64,000 nt of DNA, taken from the NCBI RefSeq assembly GCF_010389155.1, contig NC_057762.1, positions 30,812,055-30,876,054 of the forward strand, written 5' to 3'. Positions 47,522 through 59,565 of the stretch are shown here, in pieces. The notes below the pieces were generated by a model that was not told the origin of the DNA, ran no database searches, and worked only from the letters and a program-made list of their open reading frames with translations. The DNA comes from Erigeron canadensis. Its lineage: Eukaryota > Streptophyta > Magnoliopsida > Asterales > Asteraceae. Made by a program: the position numbers and the translations under genes. Each line of letters begins with the position of its first letter. Position 1 is the first letter of the stretch.

Positions 47522-48973
47522 TCAGAGAAAAGATAAGAGATGGTTCTATACTCTAATTGTATATCTAATTACTTTAATTGTATATCTAATTATCTATACT
47601 CTTAAATGAAGCTAATGGTTCATAAATGACGTGGAGTACATACATTTGTATCACTATCTATATTAAATTTGTCCGTACAAACAAGGCAATCATTTTCTTT
47701 CTTAAATTTTATTTATTTATTACAATTTGGAAGGAAATCGAAACATGATAAAAGATTAAAAGATGAAAGAGCAACCTAGAATGGTCCTCCCAAATGGTCC
47801 AATGAGCTCCATACAAGCAAGAGGGATATGTCTTTGTCAATTATATTAGTAACCATTAAGTCATATTATTTGATTCAATTATTTTAGGTATCGATGGGTA
47901 AGGTTTCCCGTTTCTTCTGTTAAATCACGTATGGATCTTAGCCAGGTCCACAATTCATGATTATAAGAAATATTCGTTACCTGAAAGATCAGCCAATAGT
48001 CGTGAGTTTTTTTAAGCTTTTGCCCAAGACCCACTTTCGACAATTGTATATCCACCCCCATTGAGTAGAATAAAAGGGTGCTTATCCAAGTGTTAAAACT
48101 TTCGTCATAAACGTATTTTTTTTTAACCGCTAAATATTACACCGAATCTATTTTACTCCTAAAACTACCACAAATGTCTATGTCAAAATTTAAATCTTGG
48201 TCTTTTTCCGAGGAGATCGACATAAGATTTTAACAAATAGATTAACGTCACAATAGCTATGTCAATTGTCAAGATTCAAACATTAATCTTCTCCCTAAAA
48301 AGCATAAGCCTCATCATTAGTTTCTTATCAACCAGTTTATGACTGCCTAATATGAAATAAGATAAATCAACGCTTTAAATTAAAGGACGTACATCGGTTG
48401 ATTAATTATCTATGACCTTCATTCTTTTGATGCATATATTGCACCACGTACTAAACTATAATAGTAGAAACAAGTTTCAATTTCCAAAAATGTACGTCAA
48501 AATTTATAAGTTACGATCGAGTAGGTGTACTTTTAGACGGATTGAGTATTCCCACCCATATCTTATCTATCAAGAATTAATAGATGCTCCATCATTTATA
48601 TATATTAACATATATATGAAAGAAAATGAATTGCTTATATGACACCGTTGCTTAGACTTGCCTTATAGGGGCCGGGATGCAGCTAGTATATATGACCCCA
48701 TGAGGCCATGACTTTGTGTCATTTTAAGTAATGTTATAATTATATTGCATAATCTTTTTATGTACCCGCTGATATTAGATACAACTTTTTCCTATTTTGA
48801 ATCCAGAACCCGTTAAATGAATGTCTTGGGTTGCGACCTCACAGGTTGCTTAACGTACGTGGAACCCAAAAATTAAGTTGTTCCATTTTTGTGATATTGC
48901 TTTACTTTGAACGTGTCACGATGTGCACTTGTACATCATTAGATCGACTAATGGACATGGTGTGTACAATCTC

Positions 48974-48974
<1 letters not shown>
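47522..48974. other. Intergenic, no gene seen
   Basis: AT-rich with short meaningless frames (47879-48061, 48412-48642). Nothing supportable. Confidence 0.5.
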
Positions 48975-49004
<30 letters not shown>

Positions 49005-49316
49005 CATGGTGCCCGCGCAAATGCGGCGGCGGTGACGACAATGTGGTGGTGACGGGTGACAGTGAGTGGATGACGGTGACGACAAATAGTGTAGACTATT
49101 AGGTTAGTGTAGTTATTTTAAGACTTGAGGGACTGGTGGTGTAATTTATTATTTTATTAAGGGTATCTTAGGTATATTAGTGGATATAATTAAATTAGTG
49201 AATAAAATAAAGAAGATATGTAAGAAAAGAGTAAGGGTATTATAGTCATATTGCATAGAGTAATTTCAACATTTCCATAAATAAATGGGTTATTCTTTTT
49301 ATATATATAGGTATAG

Positions 49317-49350
<34 letters not shown>
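48975..49350 (-). mobile_element. Short Helitron flanked on both sides by AAT microsatellite
   Basis: The minus-strand 5' end TCTATACCTATATATAAAAA starts at 49317 after an A. The 3' region has CCGCATTTGCGCGGGC, like other local Helitron hairpins, but ends CATGAT instead of CTAGT. AAT runs flank both sides (about 48975-49004 and 49318-49350), so the element probably inserted within one run. Confidence 0.5.
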
Positions 49351-49351
<1 letters not shown>

Positions 49352-49618
49352 TGTGATTGGTGAGGTGAAAAGGACAATCACATGGGAAACTAATATAGAT
49401 ACAACTTACAAGCTAGTACAGAATGATGTTTTATTAGGAAAAATTTACATTTAAAATGTATAATGATTGGATAGGTTGAACATTGTCTTAAGTATGTAAT
49501 GGAAATAGTTATTGTACGTTTCTTTAGACATAAACACCTAAGTTGTTAAGATAACTGGGAGGACCATTTTTTATTAAGATGTTTTCTTAATCAAAACAAA
49601 GACTTAACTAAATATATA

Positions 49619-51260
49619 GAGTTAATTGCAAGATTGGTCCCTGTGGTTTGTACAATTTAGCAAGGAAGGTCCCTTTTTGAGAATCGTTGCAATGGGGGTC
49701 CCTGTTTTGAGAATTTTTTGTAAAATTGGTCTCTTTTTGACGGATTCGTTAAAGATGGCCGTCAAGTGTGCACGTGTGGGGGTATTTACGTATTTTCTAC
49801 CCCACAGGGACCCCCATTGCTAAAATGGAAAAACCACAGGGACCAATCTTGCAACTTTTTTAAAAATCCATCACTAAATAATACCTTTTAACTTTTCTAA
49901 AAAAAAAAAATAATTTTATTAAATTATTAACTTAAATATAATTTTTAACACTTTTTATCTTTTCATGATTATTTGTTGTTAAAAAACTAAAAACATATAA
50001 CCACTAAAAATTAAAAGGTATCATTTAGTGATGGATTTTTAAAAATTGTAAGTTTATAAAACTTTTTAAAAAGTTAAAAGGTATTAGTTAGTGATGAATT
50101 TTTAAAATTTGTAAGTTTATAAAACTTTTTAAAAATTAAAAGGTATTATTTAGTGATGGATTTTTAAAAATTATACGTTTATAAAACTTACTTTTTAAAC
50201 TTACAATTTTAAAAACGCACCACTAAATATTTAAAAATTTGTATAAACTTACAATTTTTAAAAATCCATCACTAAAATAATAATTTTTAGCCAATGATGA
50301 TTAGTCCAACTAGTCAGAGGCATCCCAGGTTTTACTCAAGGTCTTGAGTTCGATCCCTAGGGATGTCAAATCTTGGGGTTTTTTCCTTCGAATACTTGTA
50401 ACGGCTCATGGTCAACATCTCGTTGTCTAGGGTACGTGCAAGGCTTCACCATTATACGGTGAGGTTTCCGTGATGTTGCATACCGACTGAATGTTCGGAA
50501 AAAAATAACGTTTAACTTTTTAAAAATTCATCACTAACTAATACCTTTTACCTTTTTAAAAAGTTTTATAAACTTATAATTTTTAAAAATCTATCACTAA
50601 CTAATACCTTTTAACTTTTTCAAAAGTTTTATAAACTTACAATTTTTAAAAATCCATCACTAAATACGAGATGTTGACCATGGGCCGTGATGTCGTATAC
50701 CAACTGAATGTTCGGAAAAAAAATAATAACTTTTAACTTCTTAAAAAGTTTTATAAACTTACAACTTTTAAAAATCCATCACTAACTAATACCTTTTACC
50801 TTTTTAAAAAGTTTTATAAACTTATAATTTTTAAAAATCCATCACTAAATAATACCTTTTAATTTTTAGTGGTTATATGTTTTTAGTTTTTTAACAACAA
50901 ATAATCATGAAAAGTTAAAAAGTGTTATAAATTATATTTAAGTTAATAACTTAATAAAAAAAAATTTGAAAAAGTTAAAAGGTAGTATTATTTAGTGATG
51001 GATTTTTAAAAAGTTGCAAGATTGGTCCCTGTGGTTTTTTCATTTTAGCAATGGGGGTCCCTGTGGGGTAGAAAGTACGTAAATACTCCCACACGTGCGG
51101 CACACGTGCACACTTGACGGCCACCTTTAACGGATCCGTCAAAAAGGGACCAATTTTGCAAAAAATTCTCAAAATAGGGACCCCCATTGCAACGATTCTC
51201 GAAAAGAGACCCCCCTTGCTAATTTGTACAAACCACAGGGACCAATCTTGCAATTAACTC
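49619..51260. mobile_element. Fold-back non-autonomous MULE
   Basis: A perfect 9-bp target duplication, AAATATATA, sits at 49610-49618 and 51261-51269. The ends are GAGTTAATTGCAAGATTGGT on both strands. Outer repeats include GGTCCCTGTGGTTT, GACGGAT-CGTC and CACGTG boxes. The inverted arms extend several hundred bp inward (about 49619-50130 and 50710-51260). They contain repeated blocks of AAAATCCATCACTAAATAAT in both orientations. Open frames near both ends (49626-49823; 50975-51253 minus) are two readings of the same repeat, not genes. The centre holds a SINE-like sequence. Confidence 0.9.
50285..50510 (+). mobile_element. tRNA-derived SINE-like sequence in the MULE core
   Basis: It contains GTCTTGAGTTCGATCCCTAG, a good pol III B box, then ATCTTGGGGTTTTTTCC, and ends ATGTTCGGAAAAAAATAA. 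A rearranged partial duplicate with one inverted part lies at about 50668-50725. A related sequence occurs at 61880-62045. Confidence 0.5.
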
Positions 51261-51486
51261 AAATATATATTATCTCCGTCATATAGCTAAATGTGACGTA
51301 CGATTTGCTAGAGAAAAATAATATAAATGCATAACTAACCAACTGCTTAACTAACCAACTGTTATAAAGCTTGTAAATTATGGCAATTAACTTAAAAGTA
51401 ATTGTACACATATCAATATTTCTCTTTGCTAAAATATACACGCATTGATATCTCTTTTTATAACTTCATTCATGCGATATAATGAC

Positions 51487-51726
51487 TGAGGTCGCGTTTG
51501 TTTAACAGAATTTGATGGAATCTGATGGAATCTTTCTTTAGTGCGTTTGGTTGTTCAAAGAAGGAAGAATCTCATTCCGTAGGAATGTAAACATTCTATC
51601 ATTTGATGGAATCTCCATTCCTTGAAAAATCAAAAACATTCCGTCAAATTCTGTTCCTTTAGATTCCAATTCCTTTGAAAGATTTAATTTCTTTCAAAAA
51701 CATTCTGTGAACCAAACGCGCCCTGA
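51487..51726. mobile_element. Tourist-like MITE (PIF/Harbinger), copy 2
   Basis: Element 51490-51723 has ends GGTCGCGTTTG and AACCAAACGCGCCC, with a TGA duplication at 51487-51489 and 51724-51726. The interior matches 15145-15437 but is shorter. Confidence 0.8.
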
Positions 51727-53059
51727 GACTCCACCATAGCCCACTGATTTCAAGAGCGATCTATATTGTATACAACTTGTTAATTGAGTGAACTGAAGAA
51801 GGTATTAATGTACTACTGCGGGATCCGTTTAATTAAACGAGATTAATCCAAATGTGGTTTATTAAATCGGGCTCCAGCTACTCAGCTGATGGTATGTGTA
51901 TATGTATCTTCTAATCAAAGTGTAGCCTTAATTATTCTTGATTTGCATTATTTGAAGTGAAATCGTCTTAATTATGTGAAGTCTTTAAGTTTAGGATGTC
52001 CACTTTTGTTGAATATCATATATTTATATTGATGGTCATTAACTCATTATGTGCATCCTTTTACCATTTTACTTGTTTATTACTTTAATGCAATTTTGTA
52101 GCTTTATCATGAATGTGATCCAACTTGTACATGTGTTTGAGCAATTGTGTTTGCCATATGCAATTGCTTCTAATGGCTACCATGAGATAGAATAACATGT
52201 GAATATGTGATTGAAACACATTCGTCCTTTTTTTTTTTTTTACTTAGAGGACCAACATATTACATAGAGTCTTATAATGCTAATTATAAGACTTGTGTGA
52301 TTTTATTAATTTAAATTGCATTTTTTTTAAATTTTCAAATTAATGAAATGTAATGACTTTATGTGATTAATAAAATCAATCAATAGTAGTTGAATTTTTT
52401 TTTTTTAATGATTTATGATGACAATAAAAGCAAAGCTCAAGCCACCAACTATAATATACCCTTACACATGACTACATGAGTGACACGACCATCACTATTT
52501 GAAAACATATTTCTAAGACTTCAAATAAATTAATCAAGAGGATTTGATTTGATTTTCATGATCTTCAAACGGTCTTTCAACTCAAAATCGATGTTTAAGT
52601 AATACTTGGTAGTTACACATATAATGATATATCATTGAAATATGCATAATTTTGGAGCCTTCAAAATCTTGGGCCTAAAACACTTATTAAATTGGCTTTA
52701 AGGTTAAGACAACCCCTGCATATATATATTTCCTTGTTATTGAGATACATGTGTTGTACGCATCAAGTTTACGGCCTTTTAGCTTCATTAACAAGAACAT
52801 AATCACCTGTTTTCTATGATAATAAGAAATTTTAATTGTAATGTAGATAAAATTGATGTACGAAGATTCACGAATTACATGTATATATATATTAATGCAC
52901 AATGATTTTCAGTGAAATCAACTTATAGTGTTTTATTTGTTTTACTTTAATACTAGTTTTATTATACCTAAAAACCTATATATATATATGGGAAAAGTGA
53001 GTATGAGGCTGTTATGCACTCAACTTGGGTGAAAAACCCCTCACATACTAATACTAATA
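51727..53059. other. Intergenic, no gene seen
   Basis: AT-rich; contains poly-T tracts near 52230 and 52398. No coding sequence supported. Confidence 0.5.
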
Positions 53060-53980
53060 TCTATATAAATATTAAAACAGTAGTTATCCTAGCATTTTAA
53101 AGCCTTATACAATTTAAAACTATTTTTAAAAATTGCTACATAGGTCTTTATCCTATGTGACATCTCTATATTTTTTTACAATATATAAATCTACAAAATT
53201 ATATTATCTAAAACTATTAAATAAAATAAAAATAAAATCTATATATAAACAAAATCTTTAAAAATTAAAAGTTAAAATCACATTCTATATCCGTATGAAT
53301 TTAAAATCTATTTTTAAATTGGAATATATTTGGTTTTTAAATTATTTATTTCTTAATTTTACTATCCAATATAACCAATATTATATATCACATTGTAATA
53401 TAGTTTTTTTTATCCTTTTCGTGGTGGTGATTTTACGTTTTATAAAAACTATTATCAATTATAGGTGAATTCAACGTAATTTGAATTATATGTTTGTTCT
53501 TTGTAATCTAATTATAATTTGAATTTGGTTTCTAACTATATTTAATTAAAGTTTTTCAACTTTTACGAATTTTATTATTTGATGAATTAAGTTTCATGAA
53601 ACTATTTTCTTTGAAAGAGTGTGATGAAATTCTAATAAGTCACATATCACTTTGCAAAAAATAAGAGATCGTTATAATTTTACATTACATTTACATTTTA
53701 ACTTCATTTTATGTTCATTAGTATTGCATGAAGTATAATATGTGATAGTTAATATGAATATTTAATAATGTATGTTTTTATATAAATGATTTTCATAAAT
53801 AATAAGAGTTATATTTTGAATTTATTTATTTCAATAAATGTAAAAATTTCCATTTAATGATAATATAGATTTATATGTACATGCCTAAATAATGTATAGT
53901 TGTTAAAAGTAATTATAAATATTCATATAACTAAAACAACATTTTTAAATATCCGCACATCGTGCGGGTAAAAGACCTAG
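53060..53980 (+). mobile_element. Non-autonomous Helitron
   Basis: The 5' end TCTATATAAATATTAAAACA follows an A (53059). The 3' end has the perfect hairpin CCGCACATCGTGCGG, then GTAAAAGACCTAG followed by T (53981). 921 bp, AT-rich, no open frame. The 3' end is the firmest in the window. Confidence 0.7.
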
Positions 53981-53992
53981 TATATATATATA

Positions 53993-55300
53993 TAATAGGT
54001 TTTTGGCCCGTGCGTTGCACGAGCTGAGCTAAATTTTTAACAAATAATTTATAAAAGATTTATATAAAAGAAAACTTTTAATGAAGAAAAAACATATATT
54101 TGTATGAATCTAAATTCTAATAACCTTAAACATATAACTCACGACGATTCTGAGTATGGTTGGTATGTCTATTAGAAAAATCATACACACCATATGCTTA
54201 CAACATTATTATTCACATTCTCAAGTACATATAAGAAGATGTAACATGTAGTTAAATATTCCTTAATGAAATATGAATTATGGGTAGAATTTTTTGATAC
54301 TCCCTATTGAGCATTATAGCTCTCTGTTAAATATTACTCTTTCGGAAAATACTTACTCCATCAACCTCTTATCTTCTAAAATATATTCATTATCTACTTT
54401 AAAAAAAATACATATATCACTTGCCGCCGCCACCGTGTGTTATTGAGAAAAACTAATAAAAGTAATTATAATTTTTAATATGTGGTCTAGAGTATATTTG
54501 AATAAATTGTTGAAATCGGCTATTTTAGACTTGATATAATAATAATAATAGATAATACATTATTTATTTAAGTACTTTAATATGAATCTATTAGTTATTA
54601 TCATCTACGATTATATTTTTATTAGGTGAAAGTGCTTTGCACAAGCTAATATAAATTTTTAGCAAGTAAATTAACAAAAACATAATATAGAAACATCTTT
54701 CACTTAAAAGCAGACATATTTTTTTTTGTTAAACTCTTGTAACCCACATCTAATCCGTGACGATTTCGGTGTAAAATTGTTATATCTATTAGTGAAAATA
54801 TTATGTTAATGAGACACCTACACACCATATTATTACAACGATATTCACATTACCAAGGAACATGTGTACAAAGTAGATGCACGTATCATGTATATATGGA
54901 TGTTAATGAAGAAGATTAGCAAACCAAAAGTTATGAACGTATGTAACTAAAATAAAATTTCAAACCCAAAATCAGAGTATATATTAACAAACTAAAAGTT
55001 ATGAACGTATGTAACTAATAACCATATAAATGTGTGTTACAAAATTGAAATAAACATTATATTAGATCAAGGGTTTGTCTGTTGGCATTAGAAGTTTTAG
55101 GTATTAGGTTCTATCTCATTTCTAACCTTTTAAATTTTATTTAAAATAGATAGAATTGGATGCTTATGTGCTAGACCTTTAAAGATAAGGCTTTACATAA
55201 GCAAAATGATGTATCGAGTAAAGATGTATATCATATCATATACTCGTATGTAAGTAGATAAAGATAAAAAACTGACATATAAATTACTTTTTTAATACTA
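53993..55300 (-). mobile_element. Degraded minus-strand Helitron 3' ends and AT-rich filler
   Basis: Near 53997-54030 the minus strand reads CTCGTGCAACGCACGGGCC, then AAAAACCTATT, a Helitron-type hairpin with an altered CTRR end. A second similar end (GCTTGTGCAAAGCAC, then TTTCACCTAAT) lies near 54624-54650. 5' ends were not identified. No gene seen. Confidence 0.4.
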
Positions 55301-55557
55301 TCTAATAAAACAAATTATCCATCTATTTCTTTAAACTTTTTACCTTTGAAAACCAAAAATACTCTTCTCCTTTATTCACTCATTTAAACATCTTCATCTA
55401 ATATACCTATAATACCCTCAATGATATAATTTACAGTATAGATCCCAACACTTAAAATAACTATATTCGCCACCATCGCCTCCCCAACCACCGTCACCAC
55501 CACCACATCCGCCATCACTACCCCCATCTCTGCCGTATTGTACGGGCATAAGTCTAA
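55301..55557 (+). mobile_element. Short non-autonomous Helitron
   Basis: The 5' end TCTAATAAAACAAATTATCC follows an A. The 3' end has the hairpin GCCGTATTGTACGGGC, then ATAAGTCTAA followed by T. The subterminal part is rich in CCACCACC, as at 18863-19167. Confidence 0.6.
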
Positions 55558-56901
55558 TAAATTAAAAAAGACATTTAATCTATTATTTAAATATATGAAA
55601 TCAAAATTTACGATACAAATAATTAAGAGGATTAAGTTTATATAATAAAATAAATCATTTTGAAAAGTACTTTTTAAAATATTAAAAGACAATTGCTCTA
55701 AATTTATCAACCAATCGCAACCTTATTTCATAAATTTCACTTTGTTTTCAACTTTGACTTTAATTTACACTTTTTGTACCCATCACAAATCTACAACTTC
55801 CTAACTAATTTTCAATATAACAAATAAAGAATGATAACCAAAATACATCCAATAGAATAATAGCTAATATATATTCAATGGGATAATAACTAATATATTT
55901 TAAAAGTATGTTTTATCATATACATATATAACTATTTTAAAATAATTTTTTTAATGTAAATATATTAAAATTTTAAAAGAATTGTATTATTATCTTGTTT
56001 TAAAGTTATTTAAGTAATTATCATGACACATAAGAAAAACAAAAAAATATAAGACCTATTATGATTTTTTACTATTCAACTACCGCTAAAATTTTCACAA
56101 TCTACAAGTTTAGTGGACGTATAATGATTTTATAATATTTAAATATCGTTAAACATGCATAAGAAACATTTTTGTTGAACATATTTTTTAAAAATTACTT
56201 CCATATAAAACTCAAAGTTTAAATATTTATGTCAACTGTTTATTTATTGAAAATATAATAAACTAAATTTTAAACCATAATATATTAATATCTTTTATTA
56301 ATAACGTCATAATCCCGTGTATTATACACGAGCCTAACGTCATAATCTCGAGTAACTACTATAAGGTAATAAGAGCAAATGGATAGAGTTCACAAGTTTT
56401 AGAAATTTGAAATCAAAGAAAAAAAAAACTTTTAAAAAATTGAAATCAAATTCATTAGAAATATAATTACTACCAAAATATAAGATGTATCAAAAATAGA
56501 GAATTAAAAAATTAAATAATGTTAAAATACATGGGAATTAATTACTCTTTCAAATGGTAACTACGTATCAATCTTTTAGTAATATATAATTTGATGCATG
56601 TAAAATAAAACAAAACTAAGTCAATGGTGTGATGGTTTGTTTTCTGCTTTCGTTTCCATAAACTCGAGTTCGAAACTTTGCCATGGCTTTTTTTAGAAAA
56701 CATCATTAACTTGCTTTATTTAATTACGAATATTATTTTAAAACTAAAAAAAATAGGACATGAGATGGATACGATGCAAAATTTATACATGTGGCGGTTG
56801 ATGTGTCAAGCTATTAAACTAAAACGATATGAAGATGCCACGTAAGAAAAAGATGACATATCGAGTAAATAGATATGCCACGTAAGCACTTAGAGATAGA
56901 G

Positions 56902-56932
<31 letters not shown>

Positions 56933-56954
56933 GATAGAGATATATATAGAGATA
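55558..56954. other. AT-rich spacer with a TA microsatellite
   Basis: No gene seen. Near 55690-55800 is an inverted relative of the 45805-46110 repeats. A TA run lies at about 56907-56932. A decayed Helitron-like hairpin (CCCGTGTATTATACACGAG) lies near 56313-56331. Confidence 0.5.
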
Positions 56955-57803
56955 TCTCTTATATTAATAAAAGAAAATTATTTTTAAAAGTTATTTTAAG
57001 AAAAAATCCAACATGGCAAGCTAGGCCTTTTCCTTACATTTTACAATGACGTCATTATTATATATTTAATTTTTCAAACTTATCATATATTCATACTCAT
57101 CGATAAAAAATAAAAATAAAATTTTGTGAACTTACTTTTCTTCCTTTCTTTTTCCCAATCGATCAATCTTTCATAATATATCAAAAGTTTTGATTCTATT
57201 CAGCTTTCAGCAAGATAACAAACAATTATAATAAAGGATCAAACAATTCGATGTCCAACAAACAATTAAGTGGTTATAAAATTGGGTGAAGATTGATTGG
57301 AAAGAAGGTTATTCAGATTTATTACATATATACATATTTTTTTTTATGTTTTTTTTGGTATATCATTATTCATAATAGGGTGAAAAATCTTTGCAAACAA
57401 CGTAATGTTTACAGAAACTTTGATCGATTTTCCATCCTTGCATATTTATGTTCCATTTTGAAGGTTTATTGTTAATCATAATTGGGAAATCTCGGTTTGC
57501 ATACAACCTATTTGATGAAATGCCATATTTTGGTTTTTATGTCAAATAAGTGGATAGTCTTTTCTGGGCTGGTTTTTTCGGTTCTTTCTCTATTTTATAT
57601 GCCAATAATTGAAGAAGCAACACCAAATATATTCCGGTGATTATTTTTTTCAAATCCTAAAAACCATGTACTCAACGTTATTTAGGTGATTCCATGAACT
57701 TGTAATTTACTTTACATTACTAATGTATGATTTCTACAGCATCTTGCAATGCTAAACCCGGATAATGCGTTCAAATAAGTAGAAGGTGAGTTGCATTTTA
57801 TTC

Positions 57804-58262
57804 CTTTTGGTGTTATAGCCTTCTTTTACCTGTGGATAGAAACAAAAAATAGTGTATTGCTCCAGAGGTTTTTCATATTATTTTGGAATGTTTAGTTATA
57901 CAAATTCATATTTAGTTACATGCACATATTTATTCTACTTTGACTCTCATTGAAAGTGGGGGGCTTGGAATCTGATTTTTGGTTGAAGGTAAATACTGAA
58001 ATTACCGTTTTTCACTTAGGAAATGGTTATGACACTTTTGGTGTTATAGCCTTCTTTTACCCGTGGATACAAACAAAAAATAGTGTATTGCTTCAGAGGT
58101 TTTTCATATTATTTTGGAATGTTTAGTTATACAAATTCATATTTAGTTACATGCACATATTTATTCTACTTTGACTCTCATTGAAAGTGGGGGGCTTGGA
58201 ATGTGATTTCTAAATACTGAAAATTACCGTTTTTCACTTAGGAAATGGTTATGACATTAGAC
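57804..58262 (+). repeat. 231-bp tandem duplication inside the Helitron
   Basis: Two adjacent copies start at CTTTTGGTGTTATAGCC (57804 and 58035). They differ by a few substitutions and one short gap after GGGGGGCTTGGAAT. Confidence 0.9.
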
Positions 58263-58569
58263 TACTGATGGTTTCTGGAATGGAATTTTAAAAATGGATT
58301 GTATTTGTGTTCGAAGGTAAGTTAAATTTCGAAAAGTAAAATTTTTGGAGCTTGATAGGTAAAACTCTTATTTTCCAAATAGCTTGGTGGTAGATCATGC
58401 ACTTCCTAAAATAAATAAGTAAAAAACAATGGATTCTTAATTAAGAGATATGTATTTATATAATAAAGTTATTTGATGCGAATTATAACATCACATATAT
58501 AATTGTAATAGATAGATGTTATGTTTAGAGGATTAAACAACTTTCTACATCGCTTGATTGCAAATTTGA

Positions 58570-58980
58570 TAAATGTTGGGCAGATTCAAGATGCACTTCA
58601 AGCTCTTCATGATCTTATTACTTCAAAGAGGTGCAACTATGCAGGCATGGCCGAAAACACATGAGAAGATCATGTTCAACTAAATCGAGCTTTGTGAAGA
58701 CATGAGGAGGGGTAGACTTGCCAAAGATGGTATGATTCAGTATCAAATAATTCGTCCACAGGTTAATGTTAATTCCTTAGAGGAAGTCCTAAAGCACTTT
58801 AAGGATCTTTCAACTAAGAGGGATGAGCTTGCCCTTAGCCAAGCACATGATTTAAAAAAAGTTTTAGATGTTGATGATTTTGAAGCTGATAAAAGACCAG
58901 AAGATTTAATATTGAGTTATGTTAGTTGTGAAAATGGAAAGGAGCGTTCATATAGGGAGCTAGTGACCCCATGGTTGTAG
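58570..58980 (+). pseudogene. Captured 5' fragment of eIF3 subunit a
   Basis: The first part encodes NVGQIQDALQALHDLITSK, as in the eIF3a N-terminus. A frame change follows, then KTHEKIMFN with a stop where the family has Tyr, then [16 protein letters not shown]. From 58702 an open frame continues with [39 protein letters not shown] and [10 protein letters not shown], where it stops, well short of the roughly 960-residue subunit. eIF3a is a scaffold subunit of translation initiation factor 3. This copy lacks the start, the PCI domain and the tail, so it cannot replace it. It lies inside a Helitron, which explains the truncation. Confidence 0.85.
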
Positions 58981-59230
58981 AAGAGTAGCTCTCAAGAATC
59001 CACGAAACAACTACAAGTTGATTTATTTTTTGTTTACATGTAGCAAGTGAATAGGTTTGAGGTAACTTGAAATTAGTCTCTAAATCTATTTTTCAAGTTT
59101 ATTTTATTGTTGAAGTTTCACACGTACTATTTTCAAACATGTATTTCGTTTGTTTAAGCATTCGTTATGGTCTCTATATCTATTTATTATGTACTCAATT
59201 TTTATTCGGTAACCCGGGTTGATTAGCTAG

Positions 59231-59565
59231 TATATAATTAAGATTAAGATATACAGATAGCTTAGTTCTTAAAACGTTGCCTCCAACATACGTTGTGCTC
59301 TAAATTCTAAAACATGATTCGCATATTGAACAGATCAAAAGCAAGAAGACAACCACAAGGAACAAATAAAGATTTTCTTTTTAATAAAAAAGAGTCAAAG
59401 AAAAAGTAAACGCACAAAAGAATCTTTGTCTCTTGGTTTCTTTGTACAAACAAGCCATTATTCTTTTTCTTTTCTTCATTCATCAACCACATAAACCCAA
59501 CACCCAAAAACCAAACTTTCCAAAAACCATACATACAAAGCCCACAAATTAAAATCCTCAAAAAA
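59231..59565 (+). promoter_or_regulatory. Upstream region of the membrane protein gene
   Basis: TATATAA at 59231-59237 directly abuts the Helitron terminus and could act as a TATA box with a long leader. No other element seen. Confidence 0.3.

Larger units (their letters stand above)
56955..59230 (+). mobile_element. Helitron carrying an eIF3a gene fragment
   Basis: The 5' end TCTCTTATATTAATAAAAGA starts after an A (56954). The 3' end has AACCCGGGTTGATTAGCTAG followed by T (59231), the same terminus as at 46563. This fits insertion between A and T. It encloses a broken eIF3a piece (58570-58980) and a 231-bp tandem duplication (57804-58262). No Rep/helicase is seen, so it is non-autonomous. 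The 3' end lies 335 bp before the ATG of the next gene. Confidence 0.75.

Noticed and set aside
49626..51253. Two similar frames (MQDWSLWFVQ...) at opposite ends on opposite strands
   Set aside because: They are the two terminal inverted repeats of the fold-back MULE, hence mirror copies rather than a gene family.
55384..55710. Minus-strand frame with Val-rich segment
   Set aside because: It reads across the 3' end of a short Helitron; the Val run comes from CCACCAC repeats.
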